Source: Virgisporangium aliadipatigenens
GTDB lineage: Bacteria; Actinomycetota; Actinomycetes; Mycobacteriales; Micromonosporaceae
DNA length: 64,000 nt
Assembly: GCF_016863615.1 (NCBI RefSeq)
Contig: NZ_BOPF01000023.1
Location: 1 to 64,000 of the forward strand
Reading direction: 5' to 3'
Shown piece by piece: positions 7,743 through 18,615 of the stretch (positions within the stretch are counted from its first letter, which is position 1; every line of letters begins with the position of its first letter). The position numbers and the translations under genes were made by a program. The notes beneath the pieces were generated by a model, which was given only the letters and a program-made list of their open reading frames with translations, made no database searches and was not told the DNA's origin.

Positions 7743-9038
7743 CTACATCGTGAACACAGGCTCGTCCGGCGCTTGGATGCGGCGTACGTCCGCGCCGAGG
7801 GAGACGAGGTCGGCCGCGAAGTCCGGATAACCGCGGTCGATATGGTGAACGTGCCCCACATCGGTCGTTCCATCAGCGCAAAGACCGGCCACGACGAGCC
7901 CGGCGCCGGCGCGGATGTCCGTGGCGGTCACGGGCGCGCCGGAGAGCCGCTCCCGCCCGCGCACGACGGCGTGGTGTCCGTCCGTGCGGATCTCGGCCGC
8001 GAGCCGGGTCAGCTCCTGGATGAACATGAACCGCCCGTCGAAGATGTTCTCGGTGATGAGCGAGTTGCCCTCGCTGACCGCGGCGAGCCCCACCGCCATC
8101 GGCAGCAGGTCGGTGGGGAACCCGGGGTACGGCAGCGTCACGATGTCCACGGCGGACGGCCGGCGGTCGATCCGCACCCGGAACCCGTCCTCGGACGCCG
8201 CCACGCTCGCGCCCGACGTGACGAGCTTGTCCAGCGCGATCTCCAGGTGCGCGGCCGGCACACCGTGCACGTGGACGTCGCCGCGCGTCATCGCCGCCGC
8301 GAACGCCCACGTGCCCGCCACGATCCGGTCCCCCACCGTGCGGTGCGCGACGGGGCGCAGCGCGTCCACGCCGTCGACGACGATCTGGGACGTGCCGGCG
8401 CCGAAGATGTTGGCGCCCATGGCGGTGAGCATGTCGCAGATGTCGACGATCTCCGGCTCCCGCGCGGCGTTGTCGATCTCCGTGACGCCGTCGGCGAGAA
8501 CCGCCGCCATCAGCAGGTTCTCCGTGGCGCCCACGCTCGGGAAGTCGAGCCAGATGGTGGCGCCGTGCAGCTTCTCCGCGGTGGCGATGACGAACCCGTG
8601 CTCGCTGGTGATCTCCGCGCCCATCCGGCGCAGCCCGGCGACGTGCATGTCGAGCCCGCGCGAGCCGATGGCGTCGCCGCCCGGGTGCGCCACGCGCACG
8701 CTGCCGCACCTGGCCAGCAGCGGCCCCAGCACACAGATCGAGGCGCGCAACTGGCGGACCAGGTCGTAGTCGGCCTCGTGCCGCGGCACCTCGGGCACGT
8801 CGATCTCGACGGTGGCGCGGGAGATGTCGTCCTCGGAGGTCAGCGTCACCTCGCAGCCGAGTCGCCGGACGACCTCCGCCATGATCGCGATATCGGTGAT
8901 CTTCGGAACATTGGTCAGCACCGTGCGGCCCGGTGCCAGCAGCGCCGCCGCCATCAGCTTGAGCGCCGAGTTCTTCGCCCCGACCACGGTCACGTCGCCG
9001 GAGAGCCGGGCGCCGCCGGCCACGCGCAGGAGATCCAC
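7743..9038 (-). CDS. murA: UDP-N-acetylglucosamine 1-carboxyvinyltransferase (MurA), Asp-type active site
   Basis: First committed step of peptidoglycan synthesis: transfer of enolpyruvate from PEP to UDP-GlcNAc in the cytosol. The 431-residue protein covers the whole EPSP-synthase-like fold, from [23 protein letters not shown] (Lys22/Asn23 substrate site) to HIDRGYPDF near the C-terminus. The mobile active-site loop reads [10 protein letters not shown], so the position that is the catalytic and fosfomycin-alkylated Cys in most bacteria is Asp122. This Asp form is known from mycobacteria and confers intrinsic fosfomycin insensitivity while keeping activity. It is divergent from the cobalamin adenosyltransferase gene across 33 bases. 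Confidence 0.96.
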   Translation of the reverse strand: MDLLRVAGGARLSGDVTVVGAKNSALKLMAAALLAPGRTVLTNVPKITDIAIMAEVVRRLGCEVTLTSEDDISRATVEIDVPEVPRHEADYDLVRQLRASICVLGPLLARCGSVRVAHPGGDAIGSRGLDMHVAGLRRMGAEITSEHGFVIATAEKLHGATIWLDFPSVGATENLLMAAVLADGVTEIDNAAREPEIVDICDMLTAMGANIFGAGTSQIVVDGVDALRPVAHRTVGDRIVAGTWAFAAAMTRGDVHVHGVPAAHLEIALDKLVTSGASVAASEDGFRVRIDRRPSAVDIVTLPYPGFPTDLLPMAVGLAAVSEGNSLITENIFDGRFMFIQELTRLAAEIRTDGHHAVVRGRERLSGAPVTATDIRAGAGLVVAGLCADGTTDVGHVHHIDRGYPDFAADLVSLGADVRRIQAPDEPVFTM

Positions 9039-9071
9039 GAGAGTTATCTTCGCAGGATCTAGGGTGAACGC

Positions 9072-9653
9072 ATGTCAGGTGTCCACCTCACCCGCATCTA
9101 CACGAAGACCGGCGACGACGGCACGACCGGCCTGGGCGACTTCTCGCGGGTGCCGAAGACGCATCCCCGCATCGGCGCCTACGCCGACGTCGACGAGTGC
9201 AACGCGGCGATCGGGGTGGCGCTGGCGCTCGGCTCCCTGGCCCCACGCGTGGCGGCCGTGCTGACGGTGGTGCAGAACGACCTGTTCGACGTGGGTGCGG
9301 ACCTGTGCAAGCCGCTCTCCCCGGAGCCGTCGGAGTACCCCGAATTGCGCGTCGCCGAGGAGTACGTGACGCGGCTCGAGGGCTGGTGCGACGAGTTCAA
9401 CGAGGGACTGTCCAAACTGGACAGTTTCATCCTGCCCGGCGGCACGCCCGGGGCGGCTCTCCTGCACGTGGCGCGCACGGTGTGCCGGCGGGCCGAGCGT
9501 TCCGGGTGGGCGCTCGCCGAGGTCGACCCCGAGGGCACCAACCCGCTCGCGCTGAAGTACCTCAACCGGCTGTCGGACCTGCTGTTCATCCTCTGCCGGG
9601 TGGCCAATCCCGAGGGCGACGTGAAGTGGGTGCCCGGGGCCTCCCGTGCCTGA
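9072..9653 (+). CDS. PduO-type ATP:cob(I)alamin adenosyltransferase
   Basis: Transfers the adenosyl group of ATP to cob(I)alamin, making coenzyme B12. The 193-residue protein is a typical PduO-type four/five-helix bundle: the N-terminal ATP-binding loop [11 protein letters not shown] (11-21), [34 protein letters not shown], and the C-terminal [15 protein letters not shown]. All these family signatures are intact. ATG 9072 matches the family start ([13 protein letters not shown]). It overlaps the following VOC gene by eight bases (9646-9653), implying translational coupling. No adenosylcobalamin-dependent enzyme or cobalamin pathway gene lies nearby. Confidence 0.94.
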   Translation: MSGVHLTRIYTKTGDDGTTGLGDFSRVPKTHPRIGAYADVDECNAAIGVALALGSLAPRVAAVLTVVQNDLFDVGADLCKPLSPEPSEYPELRVAEEYVTRLEGWCDEFNEGLSKLDSFILPGGTPGAALLHVARTVCRRAERSGWALAEVDPEGTNPLALKYLNRLSDLLFILCRVANPEGDVKWVPGASRA

Positions 9654-10041
9654 CGGGTTGCACCACGTCGAGCTCTGGGTCCCTTCTCTGGAACGCGCGC
9701 TGCGCAGCTGGGGCTGGCTGCTGCCGGCCCTGCGCTGGCAGCAGTACCAGGACTGGCCGGCCGGGCGTTCGTGGCGGCTCGGCGGGACGTACCTCGTGGT
9801 GGAGCAGTCGCCCGCGCTGACCGCCGACGCGCACGAACGCCGCCGCCCCGGCCTGAACCACCTCGCTCTGCACGCCGGCACCCGCGGCGACGTGGACCGT
9901 CTCGTGACGGCCGCGCCCGCTCACGACTGGACGCTCCTCTTCCCCGAACGCCACCCGTACGCCGGCGGCCCCGACCACTACGCCGCCTACCTGGAGAACG
10001 GCGACTCCTTCGAGGTCGAGTTGGTCGCGGGAGACGGATAA
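9646..10041 (+). CDS. VOC (glyoxalase/bleomycin-resistance) family protein
   Basis: Single-domain vicinal-oxygen-chelate protein of 131 residues with unknown substrate. It opens with GLHHVELWVPSLERALRSWGWLL, the characteristic first beta-alpha unit with a metal-ligand His, and contains GLNHLALHAG (second strand His) and the terminal DNGDSFEVELV-like strand (ENGDSFEVELVAGDG, last ligand Glu). The start codon GTG 9646 lies inside the end of the adenosyltransferase gene, an 8-base overlap. The family includes metalloenzymes and antibiotic-binding proteins; nothing in the sequence decides between them. Confidence 0.82.
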   Translation: MPDGLHHVELWVPSLERALRSWGWLLPALRWQQYQDWPAGRSWRLGGTYLVVEQSPALTADAHERRRPGLNHLALHAGTRGDVDRLVTAAPAHDWTLLFPERHPYAGGPDHYAAYLENGDSFEVELVAGDG

Positions 10042-10081
10042 CCGGTCGTTTGTGTCACAGGGGGCCGCTACGGTGGCGCCC

Positions 10082-11026
10082 ATGACGGACGCGATCGTCG
10101 CGCAAGGCCTGACCAAGACCTACGGCGCGGTGAAAGCCCTCGACGGCATCGACCTGCGCGTGCCCGAAGGCACCGTGCTCGGACTCCTCGGCCCCAACGG
10201 CGCCGGCAAGACGACCTGCGTGCGCATCCTCACGACGTTGCTGCGACCCGACAGCGGATCGGTCACGGTCGCCGGCATCGACGTGCTCGCCCATCCGCAG
10301 CGGGTCCGCCGCAGCATCGGCCTCTCGGGGCAGAACGCCGCCGTCGACGAGCACCTCACCGGCTACGAAAACCTCGAGATGATGGGGCGGCTCTACCAGC
10401 TCGGCCGCAAGACCGCCCGCACCCGCGCCCACGAGCTGCTGGAGCGCTTCGAGCTGACCGACGCCGCCGACCGGCCCGCCAAGACCTACTCCGGCGGCAT
10501 GCGGCGCCGGCTCGACCTCGCCGGCGCGCTGGTCACCTCGCCGCCGGTGATCTTCCTGGACGAGCCGACCACGGGTCTCGACCCGCGCAGCCGCCTCGGC
10601 ATGTGGGACGTCATCGCCGAGCGGGTCCGCTCCGGCTCCACGCTCCTGCTCACCACGCAGTACCTGGAGGAGGCCGACCGGCTGGCCGACGACATCCTGG
10701 TCGTCGACCACGGCCGGGCCATCGCGCACGGCACACCCGACCAGCTCAAGCGCCAGGTCGGCGGCGAGCGGCTGGAGCTGACGGTCAGCGAGGCCGACCA
10801 GGTCCCGGTCGCCGAGGGCGCGCTCAAGGAGATCAGCGGCGAGCCGCCGACGGTCGACCGCGCGGCGCGCACGCTCTCGATCCCGGTGGCCAACAGCACC
10901 CGCACGCTCATCGAGGTGGTGCGCCGGCTCGACGCGGCCGGCATCGAGCCCGCCGAGATCGGTATCCACCGCGCCACGCTGGACGACGTGTTCCTGGCGC
11001 TGACCGGCCAGGAGGTCCCCAAATGA
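10082..11026 (+). CDS. DrrA-type ABC transporter ATP-binding protein
   Basis: ATPase subunit of an ABC exporter of the daunorubicin-resistance (DrrA/CcmA) type. With ATG 10082 it has 314 residues. Walker A GPNGAGKT is at 37-44, the signature YSGGMRRRLDLA at about 136-147, and Walker B VIFLDEPTTGLDP at 156-168, followed by the H-loop segment LLTTQYLEEADRLAD. The C-terminal ~90 residues (RAARTLSIPVANSTRTLIEVVRRLDAAGIEP, THRATLDDVFLALTG-like end) are the DUF4162 extension typical of DrrA. The in-frame start ten codons earlier (10052) is less likely. It pairs with the permease at 11130; between them sits a 36-codon mini-ORF joined by ATGA overlaps at both ends. The substrate is probably a hydrophobic drug or lipid. 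Confidence 0.93.
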   Translation: MTDAIVAQGLTKTYGAVKALDGIDLRVPEGTVLGLLGPNGAGKTTCVRILTTLLRPDSGSVTVAGIDVLAHPQRVRRSIGLSGQNAAVDEHLTGYENLEMMGRLYQLGRKTARTRAHELLERFELTDAADRPAKTYSGGMRRRLDLAGALVTSPPVIFLDEPTTGLDPRSRLGMWDVIAERVRSGSTLLLTTQYLEEADRLADDILVVDHGRAIAHGTPDQLKRQVGGERLELTVSEADQVPVAEGALKEISGEPPTVDRAARTLSIPVANSTRTLIEVVRRLDAAGIEPAEIGIHRATLDDVFLALTGQEVPK

Positions 11027-11133
11027 GCGTGCGGTCGGCGGCGCGGCGTCGCCTGGAGGAAGCGGAGCTTGCGGAGCGGAAGGAAGGCGACGCCTCAGGG
11101 CGCCGCCGATTGCTGAGCGGGGAGCAGATATGA
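11023..11133 (+). CDS. Mini-ORF (36 codons) bridging the two ABC transporter genes
   Basis: A short reading frame exactly filling the gap between the ATPase and permease genes. Its ATG overlaps the ATPase stop in ATGA (11023-11026), and its own stop overlaps the permease ATG in ATGA (11130-11133). The predicted peptide is Arg/Glu/Ala-rich (SVRSAARRRLEEAELAERKEG) with no recognisable domain. Near its end GGGGAGCAGAT supplies the permease ribosome-binding site. It contains the 12-mer CTCAGGGCGCCG at 11094-11105, also present in a second mini-ORF of identical design at 24697-24783. Whether the peptide has a function or the frame only keeps ribosomes moving is unknown. Confidence 0.45.
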   Translation: MSVRSAARRRLEEAELAERKEGDASGRRRLLSGEQI

Positions 11134-11936
11134 CCGCTGTTGTCGGGGCGTTCGTGGACGGGTGGGTCGTCACCAAGCGCAATCTGATCAAGATCAAGCG
11201 GATCCCGGACCTGCTGATCTTCTCCACCGTGCAGCCCATCATGTTCGTGCTGCTCTTCGCGTACGTCTTCGGCGGTGCGATCAACACCCCGGGGGTCAAC
11301 TACCGCGAGTACCTGATGGCCGGCATCTTCACGCAGACCGTCATGTTCGGCTCGGGGATCACCGCCATCGGGCTCGCGGACGATCTGCAGAAGGGCATCA
11401 TCGACCGGTTCCGTTCGCTGCCGATGTCACGGGCCGCCGTGCTCATCGGGCGCACCACGTCGGACCTGCTCAACAACGTGCTCGTTCTGGTGATCATGGT
11501 GCTGTGCGGGCTGCTCGTGGGCTGGCGCATCCACACCGGGGTGCTCGGGGCGGTGGCCGGGTTCGCGCTCATGCTGCTGTTCGGCTACGCGATCAGTTGG
11601 GTGGCGGCGGTGATCGGGCTGGCCGCCAAGACCGTCGAGGTGGCGCAGTCGGCGGGGCTCATCTGGATGTTCCCGGTGACGTTCCTGTCCAACGCGTTCA
11701 TCACCACCAACACGCTCCCCGATTGGCTGCAGCCGGTCGCCGACTGGAACCCGCTGAGCGCGGTCGTCCTGGCGCTGCGCGACCTGTGGGGCAACGCGCC
11801 CGAGGGGCTGGGGCGCGGCGACGGGTTCCCGGCGGAGCACCCGCTGGCGCTGGCGCTGATCTGGATCACCGGGATCCTGCTGGTCTTCGTTCCCTGGTCG
11901 ATCGCCAAGTACCGCAAGACCGCCACCGCTTCGTAG
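11130..11936 (+). CDS. DrrB-type ABC-2 transporter permease
   Basis: Membrane subunit of the exporter, 268 residues, ABC-2 family. The N-terminal amphipathic stretch (VTKRNLIKIKRIPDLLIFSTVQPIMFVLLF) leads into six predicted transmembrane helices, with the family segment GIFTQTVMFGSGITAIGLADDLQKGIIDRFRSLPMSR between helices 2 and 3 (the EAA-like coupling loop) and AKTVEVAQSAGLIWMFPVTFLSNAFI further on. ATG 11130 overlaps the stop of the preceding mini-ORF and has GGGGAG five bases upstream. It probably forms a homodimer with the DrrA-type ATPase encoded just before it. Confidence 0.93.
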   Translation: MTAVVGAFVDGWVVTKRNLIKIKRIPDLLIFSTVQPIMFVLLFAYVFGGAINTPGVNYREYLMAGIFTQTVMFGSGITAIGLADDLQKGIIDRFRSLPMSRAAVLIGRTTSDLLNNVLVLVIMVLCGLLVGWRIHTGVLGAVAGFALMLLFGYAISWVAAVIGLAAKTVEVAQSAGLIWMFPVTFLSNAFITTNTLPDWLQPVADWNPLSAVVLALRDLWGNAPEGLGRGDGFPAEHPLALALIWITGILLVFVPWSIAKYRKTATAS

Positions 11937-11947
11937 CGAGCGGTCGC

Positions 11948-12412
11948 CTAATGGGGCGGCTCGGTGGCGAGACGGCGCGAGGCCGCCCCGGGTGGGGCGG
12001 CCTCGATCCAGGACAGGAAGCCGGTCAGCGTGGCCTCGGCCATCGCCAGCTCTACGGTAATTCGCCGCTCGGAGCCGTTTTCACTGGTGCAGCGCACGAT
12101 CACCCAGTCGCCCGGCAGGGAGAACCGCTCCGTCCCGTCGGGCCGGCGTCGGCCCTGCACGCTCACCGTGTGCCGGCGGAAGACCCGCCGGGGCCGGGGC
12201 CAGAGGCTGAACACGCGATACCAGCGCAGCTCGTCCCCGGCGAAGCGGGCCAGCCCGTGGGCCCAACCGCGGCCGGCCACCATGGTGGTCAGCCGCATGC
12301 TCATGTCGGTCGTACCGCCGGCCCGCGCGATGGCGGCACGCCGGAAATACCACGCCAACAGGGCCGCGAGCGGCACAAGAACACCGATGCCGATCCATTC
12401 GAGAATCTCCAT
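11948..12412 (-). CDS. DUF2550 family membrane-anchored protein
   Basis: Protein of 154 residues matching DUF2550, an actinobacterial family usually found just after atpC; function unknown. One N-terminal transmembrane helix (IGIGVLVPLAALLAWYF) is followed by a basic region (RRAAIARAGG) and a beta-rich domain (RWYRVFSLWPRPRRVFRRHTVSV, RFSLPGDWVIVRC, ITVELAMAEATLTGFLSWIEAAPPG) with a PH-like look. It lies 12 bases after the atpC stop on the same strand, so it is read with the distal part of the ATP synthase operon. Confidence 0.85.
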   Translation of the reverse strand: MEILEWIGIGVLVPLAALLAWYFRRAAIARAGGTTDMSMRLTTMVAGRGWAHGLARFAGDELRWYRVFSLWPRPRRVFRRHTVSVQGRRRPDGTERFSLPGDWVIVRCTSENGSERRITVELAMAEATLTGFLSWIEAAPPGAASRRLATEPPH

Positions 12413-12424
12413 CGGTGCCCGCCG

Positions 12425-12697
12425 CTACCGTTTGTCGTCGGAGAACTCGCAGGACTCCGCGAGGATGGTCACACCCGCCGAAGAGACCGAGAGGAACCCG
12501 CCGGTGACCTCGTAGACGGCCTCGCGGCCGTCGCTCTTGATGCGCACCTCGCTCGGCTCGGCGAGCTGGCCCAGGAGCGGCGCGTGGCCGGGCAGCACAC
12601 CCAGCTCGCCCTCGGTCGTCCGGGCGATCACCATGTCGGCGGTGCCGGACCAGACCTTCTCCTCGACCGCTACCAGGTCGACCTGTAGCTGCGCCAC
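12425..12697 (-). CDS. atpC: F1Fo ATP synthase epsilon subunit
   Basis: Central-stalk epsilon subunit coupling gamma rotation to Fo and inhibiting ATP hydrolysis. The 90-residue protein contains the beta-sandwich domain (MAQLQVDLVAVEEKVWSG, LPGHAPLLGQL, YEVTGGFLSVS) and ends soon after it (ILAESCEFSDDKR). The usual C-terminal helical hairpin is missing, as in several actinobacteria with short epsilon subunits. GTG 12697 was chosen: AAGGAG lies nine bases upstream and the family motif starts there; the longer frame reaching 12922 overlaps atpD. A 170-base gap separates it from atpD, unusual in an otherwise tightly packed operon. Confidence 0.95.
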   Translation of the reverse strand: MAQLQVDLVAVEEKVWSGTADMVIARTTEGELGVLPGHAPLLGQLAEPSEVRIKSDGREAVYEVTGGFLSVSSAGVTILAESCEFSDDKR

Positions 12698-12867
12698 GTT
12701 ACTTCTCCTTACCAGCGGTGGTCCGAGTCTAGCCAAGCGATCTGTGTGAACGGCCGAGAGGGTAGGTCGTTGACACAGACCTGAGCGAACGGAAACGGTA
12801 CGAAACGGCGACGGGGCCCGGCCGACCACAACCGGTCCGCAGAGCCCCGCCACGTGCGCTGACCTCG
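12698..12867 (-). promoter_or_regulatory. atpD-atpC intergenic spacer with GC-rich hairpin
   Basis: A 170-base spacer inside the ATP synthase operon. It contains a nested inverted repeat: outer arms CGGGGC (12812-12817) and GCCCCG (12844-12849), inner arms GACC (12824-12827) and GGTC (12834-12837). There is no T-run after it, so it may be an attenuator, an mRNA-processing site, or a weak terminator that lowers epsilon and DUF2550 expression relative to the upstream subunits. Only the inverted repeats are seen directly; the role is inferred. Confidence 0.4.
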
Positions 12868-15206
<2,339 letters not shown>

Positions 15207-15210
15207 GGTG

Positions 15211-16779
15211 TTACTCCTGGCCCTGGGCGGACTCGCGGGCGGCGAGGAACTCGCGCTTGAAGGCGGTGATCGCCTCCTTGAGCCCGTCGGCCGTGTCGTC
15301 GGCGAGCTGGTTGCTGCTGGCGATTGCGTCGAGCAGCTCCTTGCGGTTGCGCCGCACGTAGTCCAGGAACTCGGTCTCGAACCGGCGGATGTCGCCGACC
15401 GGGATCTCGTCCAGCTGACCCGTCGTGCCGGCCCACACGGAGATGATCTGCTCCGCCACCGGGTACGGCGAGTAAGCGGACTGCTTGAGCAGCTCCACCA
15501 GGCGCGCACCGCGCTCCAGCTGCGCACGCGACGCCTTGTCCAGGTCGGACGCGAACGCGGCGAACGCCTCCAGGTCGCGGTACTGCGCCAGGTCCAGCCG
15601 CAGCCGGCCGGAGACCGAGCGCATGCCCTTGACCTGCGCCGAACCACCCACGCGGGAGACCGAGGTACCGACGTTGATCGCCGGGCGCACGCCCTGGTTG
15701 AACAGGTCGGTCTCGAGGAAGATCTGGCCGTCGGTGATCGAGATGACGTTGGTCGGGATGTAGGCCGAGATGTCGTTGGCCTTCGTCTCGATCAGCGGCA
15801 GGCCGGTCATCGAGCCGCCGCCCAGGTCGTCGGAGAGCTTCGCGCAGCGCTCCAGCAGCCGGGAGTGCAGGTAGAACACGTCACCGGGGTAGGCCTCGCG
15901 GCCCGGCGGACGGCGCAGCAGCAGCGACACGGCGCGGTACGCCTCGGCCTGCTTCGACAGGTCGTCGAAGATGATCAGGACGTGCTTGCCGCCGTACATC
16001 CAGTGCTGCCCGATGGCCGAACCGGCGTAGGGCGCCAGGTACTTGAAGCCGGCCGGGTCGGAGGCCGGCGAGGCGACGATGGTGGTGTACTCCAGCGCGC
16101 CGCGCTCCTCCAGCGTGCCCTTGATGGACGCGATGGTGGAGGCCTTCTGGCCGATGGCGACGTAGATGCAGCGGACCTGCTTCTCCGGGTCGCCGGACTT
16201 CCAGTTGTCGAGCTGGTTGAGGATCGTGTCGATCGCGACCGTCGTCTTGCCGGTCTTGCGGTCGCCGATGATCAGCTGACGCTGGCCGCGGCCGATCGGG
16301 GTCATGGCGTCGATGGCCTTGATCCCGGTCTGCAGCGGCTGCTTCACCGGCTGGCGCTGCACCACGGTCGGCGCCTGCAGTTCGAGCTCGCGCAGGCCCT
16401 CGTTGGCGATCTCGCCGAGCCCGTCGATCGGGGCGCCGAGCGGGTTGACCACGCGGCCGAGGAACGCGTCGCCGACCGGCACCGAGAGCACCCGGCCGGT
16501 CCGCTTGACCTGCTGACCTTCCTCGATTCCGCCGTAGTCACCCAGGACCACGACACCGATCTCACGCACGTCGAGGTTCAGCGCCACGCCGAGCGTGCCG
16601 TCCTGGAACTCGAGCAGCTCGTTGGCCATGGTCGAGGGCAGCCCCTCGACGTGGGCGATGCCGTCGCCGGCATCGGAGACGATGCCGACCTCCTCGCGGG
16701 TGATCTCCGGCGTGTACGACGAGACATAGCGCTCAAGCGCCCCCCGGATCTCATCCGAGGAGATGGTCAGCTCGGCCAT
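15211..16779 (-). CDS. atpA: F1Fo ATP synthase alpha subunit
   Basis: Non-catalytic nucleotide-binding alpha subunit of F1. The 522-residue protein has [18 protein letters not shown] at the N-terminus (delta-binding segment), Walker A GDRKTGKT at 172-179, the family pattern [30 protein letters not shown] (Walker B LIIFDDL), and [13 protein letters not shown] (arginine-finger region). ATG 16779 was chosen over a TTG two codons upstream: GAGGAAG lies seven bases before it. The C-terminus is a lysine/glutamate tail ending [10 protein letters not shown]. The spacer between atpH and atpA carries a directly repeated decamer. Confidence 0.98.
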   Translation of the reverse strand: MAELTISSDEIRGALERYVSSYTPEITREEVGIVSDAGDGIAHVEGLPSTMANELLEFQDGTLGVALNLDVREIGVVVLGDYGGIEEGQQVKRTGRVLSVPVGDAFLGRVVNPLGAPIDGLGEIANEGLRELELQAPTVVQRQPVKQPLQTGIKAIDAMTPIGRGQRQLIIGDRKTGKTTVAIDTILNQLDNWKSGDPEKQVRCIYVAIGQKASTIASIKGTLEERGALEYTTIVASPASDPAGFKYLAPYAGSAIGQHWMYGGKHVLIIFDDLSKQAEAYRAVSLLLRRPPGREAYPGDVFYLHSRLLERCAKLSDDLGGGSMTGLPLIETKANDISAYIPTNVISITDGQIFLETDLFNQGVRPAINVGTSVSRVGGSAQVKGMRSVSGRLRLDLAQYRDLEAFAAFASDLDKASRAQLERGARLVELLKQSAYSPYPVAEQIISVWAGTTGQLDEIPVGDIRRFETEFLDYVRRNRKELLDAIASSNQLADDTADGLKEAITAFKREFLAARESAQGQE

Positions 16780-16803
16780 CCTCAACTTCCTCTATCTCTT
16801 GGA

Positions 16804-16829
16804 GGGATATCTCGTATCGGGGATATCTC
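16804..16829. repeat. Direct repeat GGGATATCTC (two copies) between atpH and atpA
   Basis: The 80-base spacer between the atpH stop and the atpA start contains the decamer GGGATATCTC at 16804-16813 and again at 16820-16829, one repeat every 16 bases. Each contains the palindrome GATATC. GATATC also occurs just upstream of the atpE start on the same transcript (around 18536). It may be a protein or processing site within the operon mRNA or a simple duplication; nothing in the sequence decides. Confidence 0.35.
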
Positions 16830-16859
16830 TAGAAGCGAATATTGTGCCGACGGATAGCG

Positions 16860-17681
16860 CTAGCCGACCAACGCCTGGCGGGCCTCGCCGAGACGGCGGG
16901 CGATGGTGCCGTCGTAGAGGTCGGCTCCGACGCGGACCTTGACCCCGCCGATCACCGACGGATCGACGTCCACCTTCAGGGAGATCTGTCGACCGTACAG
17001 CGCACCGAGCTTGGCGGCCAGACGGGCTTCCTCGTCGTCGGTGAGCGCCACGGCGGTGGTCACGTAGGCCACCTCCAGGTCGCGCCGCTGTGCGGCCAGC
17101 TCGACCAACCGGCCGAGCGAGCTGTCGAAACCCCGCCCTCCGAAGCCCCGCAGCGCCAGCGCCACGAGCCGGACCGTCACCGGGTCGGCCTTGCCGGCGA
17201 GCAGTTCCTCGGCGAGGGTCGCGCGCCGGGCGACGTCGGCCGTGGAGTCGGAGAGCGCCGACGCCAGCGCCGGGTTGCCGGAGGCGACCTGGCCGAAGCG
17301 GAACAGCTCGTCCTCGACGTCGCCCAGCTTCCCGGCCCGGTCGGCGCTGACCATGAGCGCGTCGACGCCGAGCCGTTCGGCGGCGTCGAGCAGCTCGCTC
17401 GGCGCCGACCAGCGGCCCCTGACCAGCGCGGTGAGCAGGCCCAGCGCGTCGTCCCCGACCTTGCCGGCGAAGACCGCGCCGAGCAGGCCCGCGCGGTCGT
17501 CGGCGGCACGCGACGAGTCGGCCAGCGCCCGGCGCAGCCGCGGCTCGCGCCGCAGCAGGTCGGCCGCCGCCAGGATCTCGTCGCCGGTGGTCGCGATCGT
17601 CGCGGGAGGCGTGTCCGCGGCGTAGGCGGAAAGGTTCTCCGCCGCGGCCGCGTACGCCTCCCGGCTGACCGACGAGGTCAC
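16860..17681 (-). CDS. atpH: F1Fo ATP synthase delta subunit
   Basis: Peripheral-stalk delta subunit linking F1 to the b subunit. At 273 residues it is about 95 longer than the E. coli protein, as is usual in Actinomycetia. The extra part is the Ala-rich N-terminal half (SREAYAAAAENLSAYAADTPPATIATTGDEILAAADLLRREP). The conserved C-terminal domain contains VTTAVALTDDEEARLAAKLGALYGRQISLKVDVDPSVIGGVKVRVGADLYDGTIARRL, the family signature. GTG 17681 overlaps the atpF stop in GTGA. The b subunit is a separate gene here, unlike the b-delta fusion of mycobacteria. Confidence 0.95.
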   Translation of the reverse strand: MTSSVSREAYAAAAENLSAYAADTPPATIATTGDEILAAADLLRREPRLRRALADSSRAADDRAGLLGAVFAGKVGDDALGLLTALVRGRWSAPSELLDAAERLGVDALMVSADRAGKLGDVEDELFRFGQVASGNPALASALSDSTADVARRATLAEELLAGKADPVTVRLVALALRGFGGRGFDSSLGRLVELAAQRRDLEVAYVTTAVALTDDEEARLAAKLGALYGRQISLKVDVDPSVIGGVKVRVGADLYDGTIARRLGEARQALVG

Positions 17682-18241
17682 CGCTTGCTCCCGGTGGCGG
17701 TCGGGGCGTCACCCAGCTCGTCGAGGAACCGCTCGACGGTGCCCCGCCGGCGTGCCTCGTCGGCCAGGGCCTCCCCGACGATCCGGCTCGCCAGCTCGAC
17801 CGAGAGCGCACCGAGCTCGCTGCGCAGTTCCCGCACGATCGACGCCCGCTCGCCGGCGAGCGCCTCGCGTCCGGCCGTGATGATCCGGTCAGACTCTTCC
17901 CGGGCGCGGGTGGCCGCTTCCTCACGGATGCCCGCCGCGTCGGCCCGTGCCTCGTCCCGGATGCGGGCCGCCTCGGTGCGTGCCTCGGCGAGCTGCTGCT
18001 TGTACTGCTCCAGCAGCTGGCCGGCCTCGGCCTGGGCCGCCTCGGCACGCTTGATGCCGCCCTCGATGGCGTCGACCCGGGCCTGGAACGTCTGCTCCAT
18101 GCGCGGGAAGACGAACTTCATCAGGATGAAGCAGAGCACCCCGAAGGCGATGAGACCGATGACGATCTCCTGCCAGATGGGTACGACAGGGTTGTGCTCA
18201 CCCTCGGCGGCGAGCACGACGGCGGCGAGGTTGTTTGGCAT
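17678..18241 (-). CDS. atpF: F1Fo ATP synthase b subunit
   Basis: Peripheral-stalk b subunit, 187 residues. One transmembrane helix near the N-terminus (PVVPIWQEIVIGLIAFGVLCFILMKFVFP) is followed by a long, heptad-rich charged helix (MEQTFQARVDAIEGGIKRAEAAQAEAGQLLEQYKQQLAEARTEAARI through RSELGALSVELASRIVGEAL) that dimerises and contacts delta. ATG 18241 is followed by MPNNLAAVVLAAEGEHN, a short periplasmic leader. Its stop overlaps the atpH start; atpE ends 29 bases upstream. No b' gene is present, so a homodimeric stalk is expected. Confidence 0.96.
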   Translation of the reverse strand: MPNNLAAVVLAAEGEHNPVVPIWQEIVIGLIAFGVLCFILMKFVFPRMEQTFQARVDAIEGGIKRAEAAQAEAGQLLEQYKQQLAEARTEAARIRDEARADAAGIREEAATRAREESDRIITAGREALAGERASIVRELRSELGALSVELASRIVGEALADEARRRGTVERFLDELGDAPTATGSKR

Positions 18242-18270
18242 GTGAACCTCCGTTGCCTGGGAAAAGAAAG

Positions 18271-18615
<345 letters not shown>

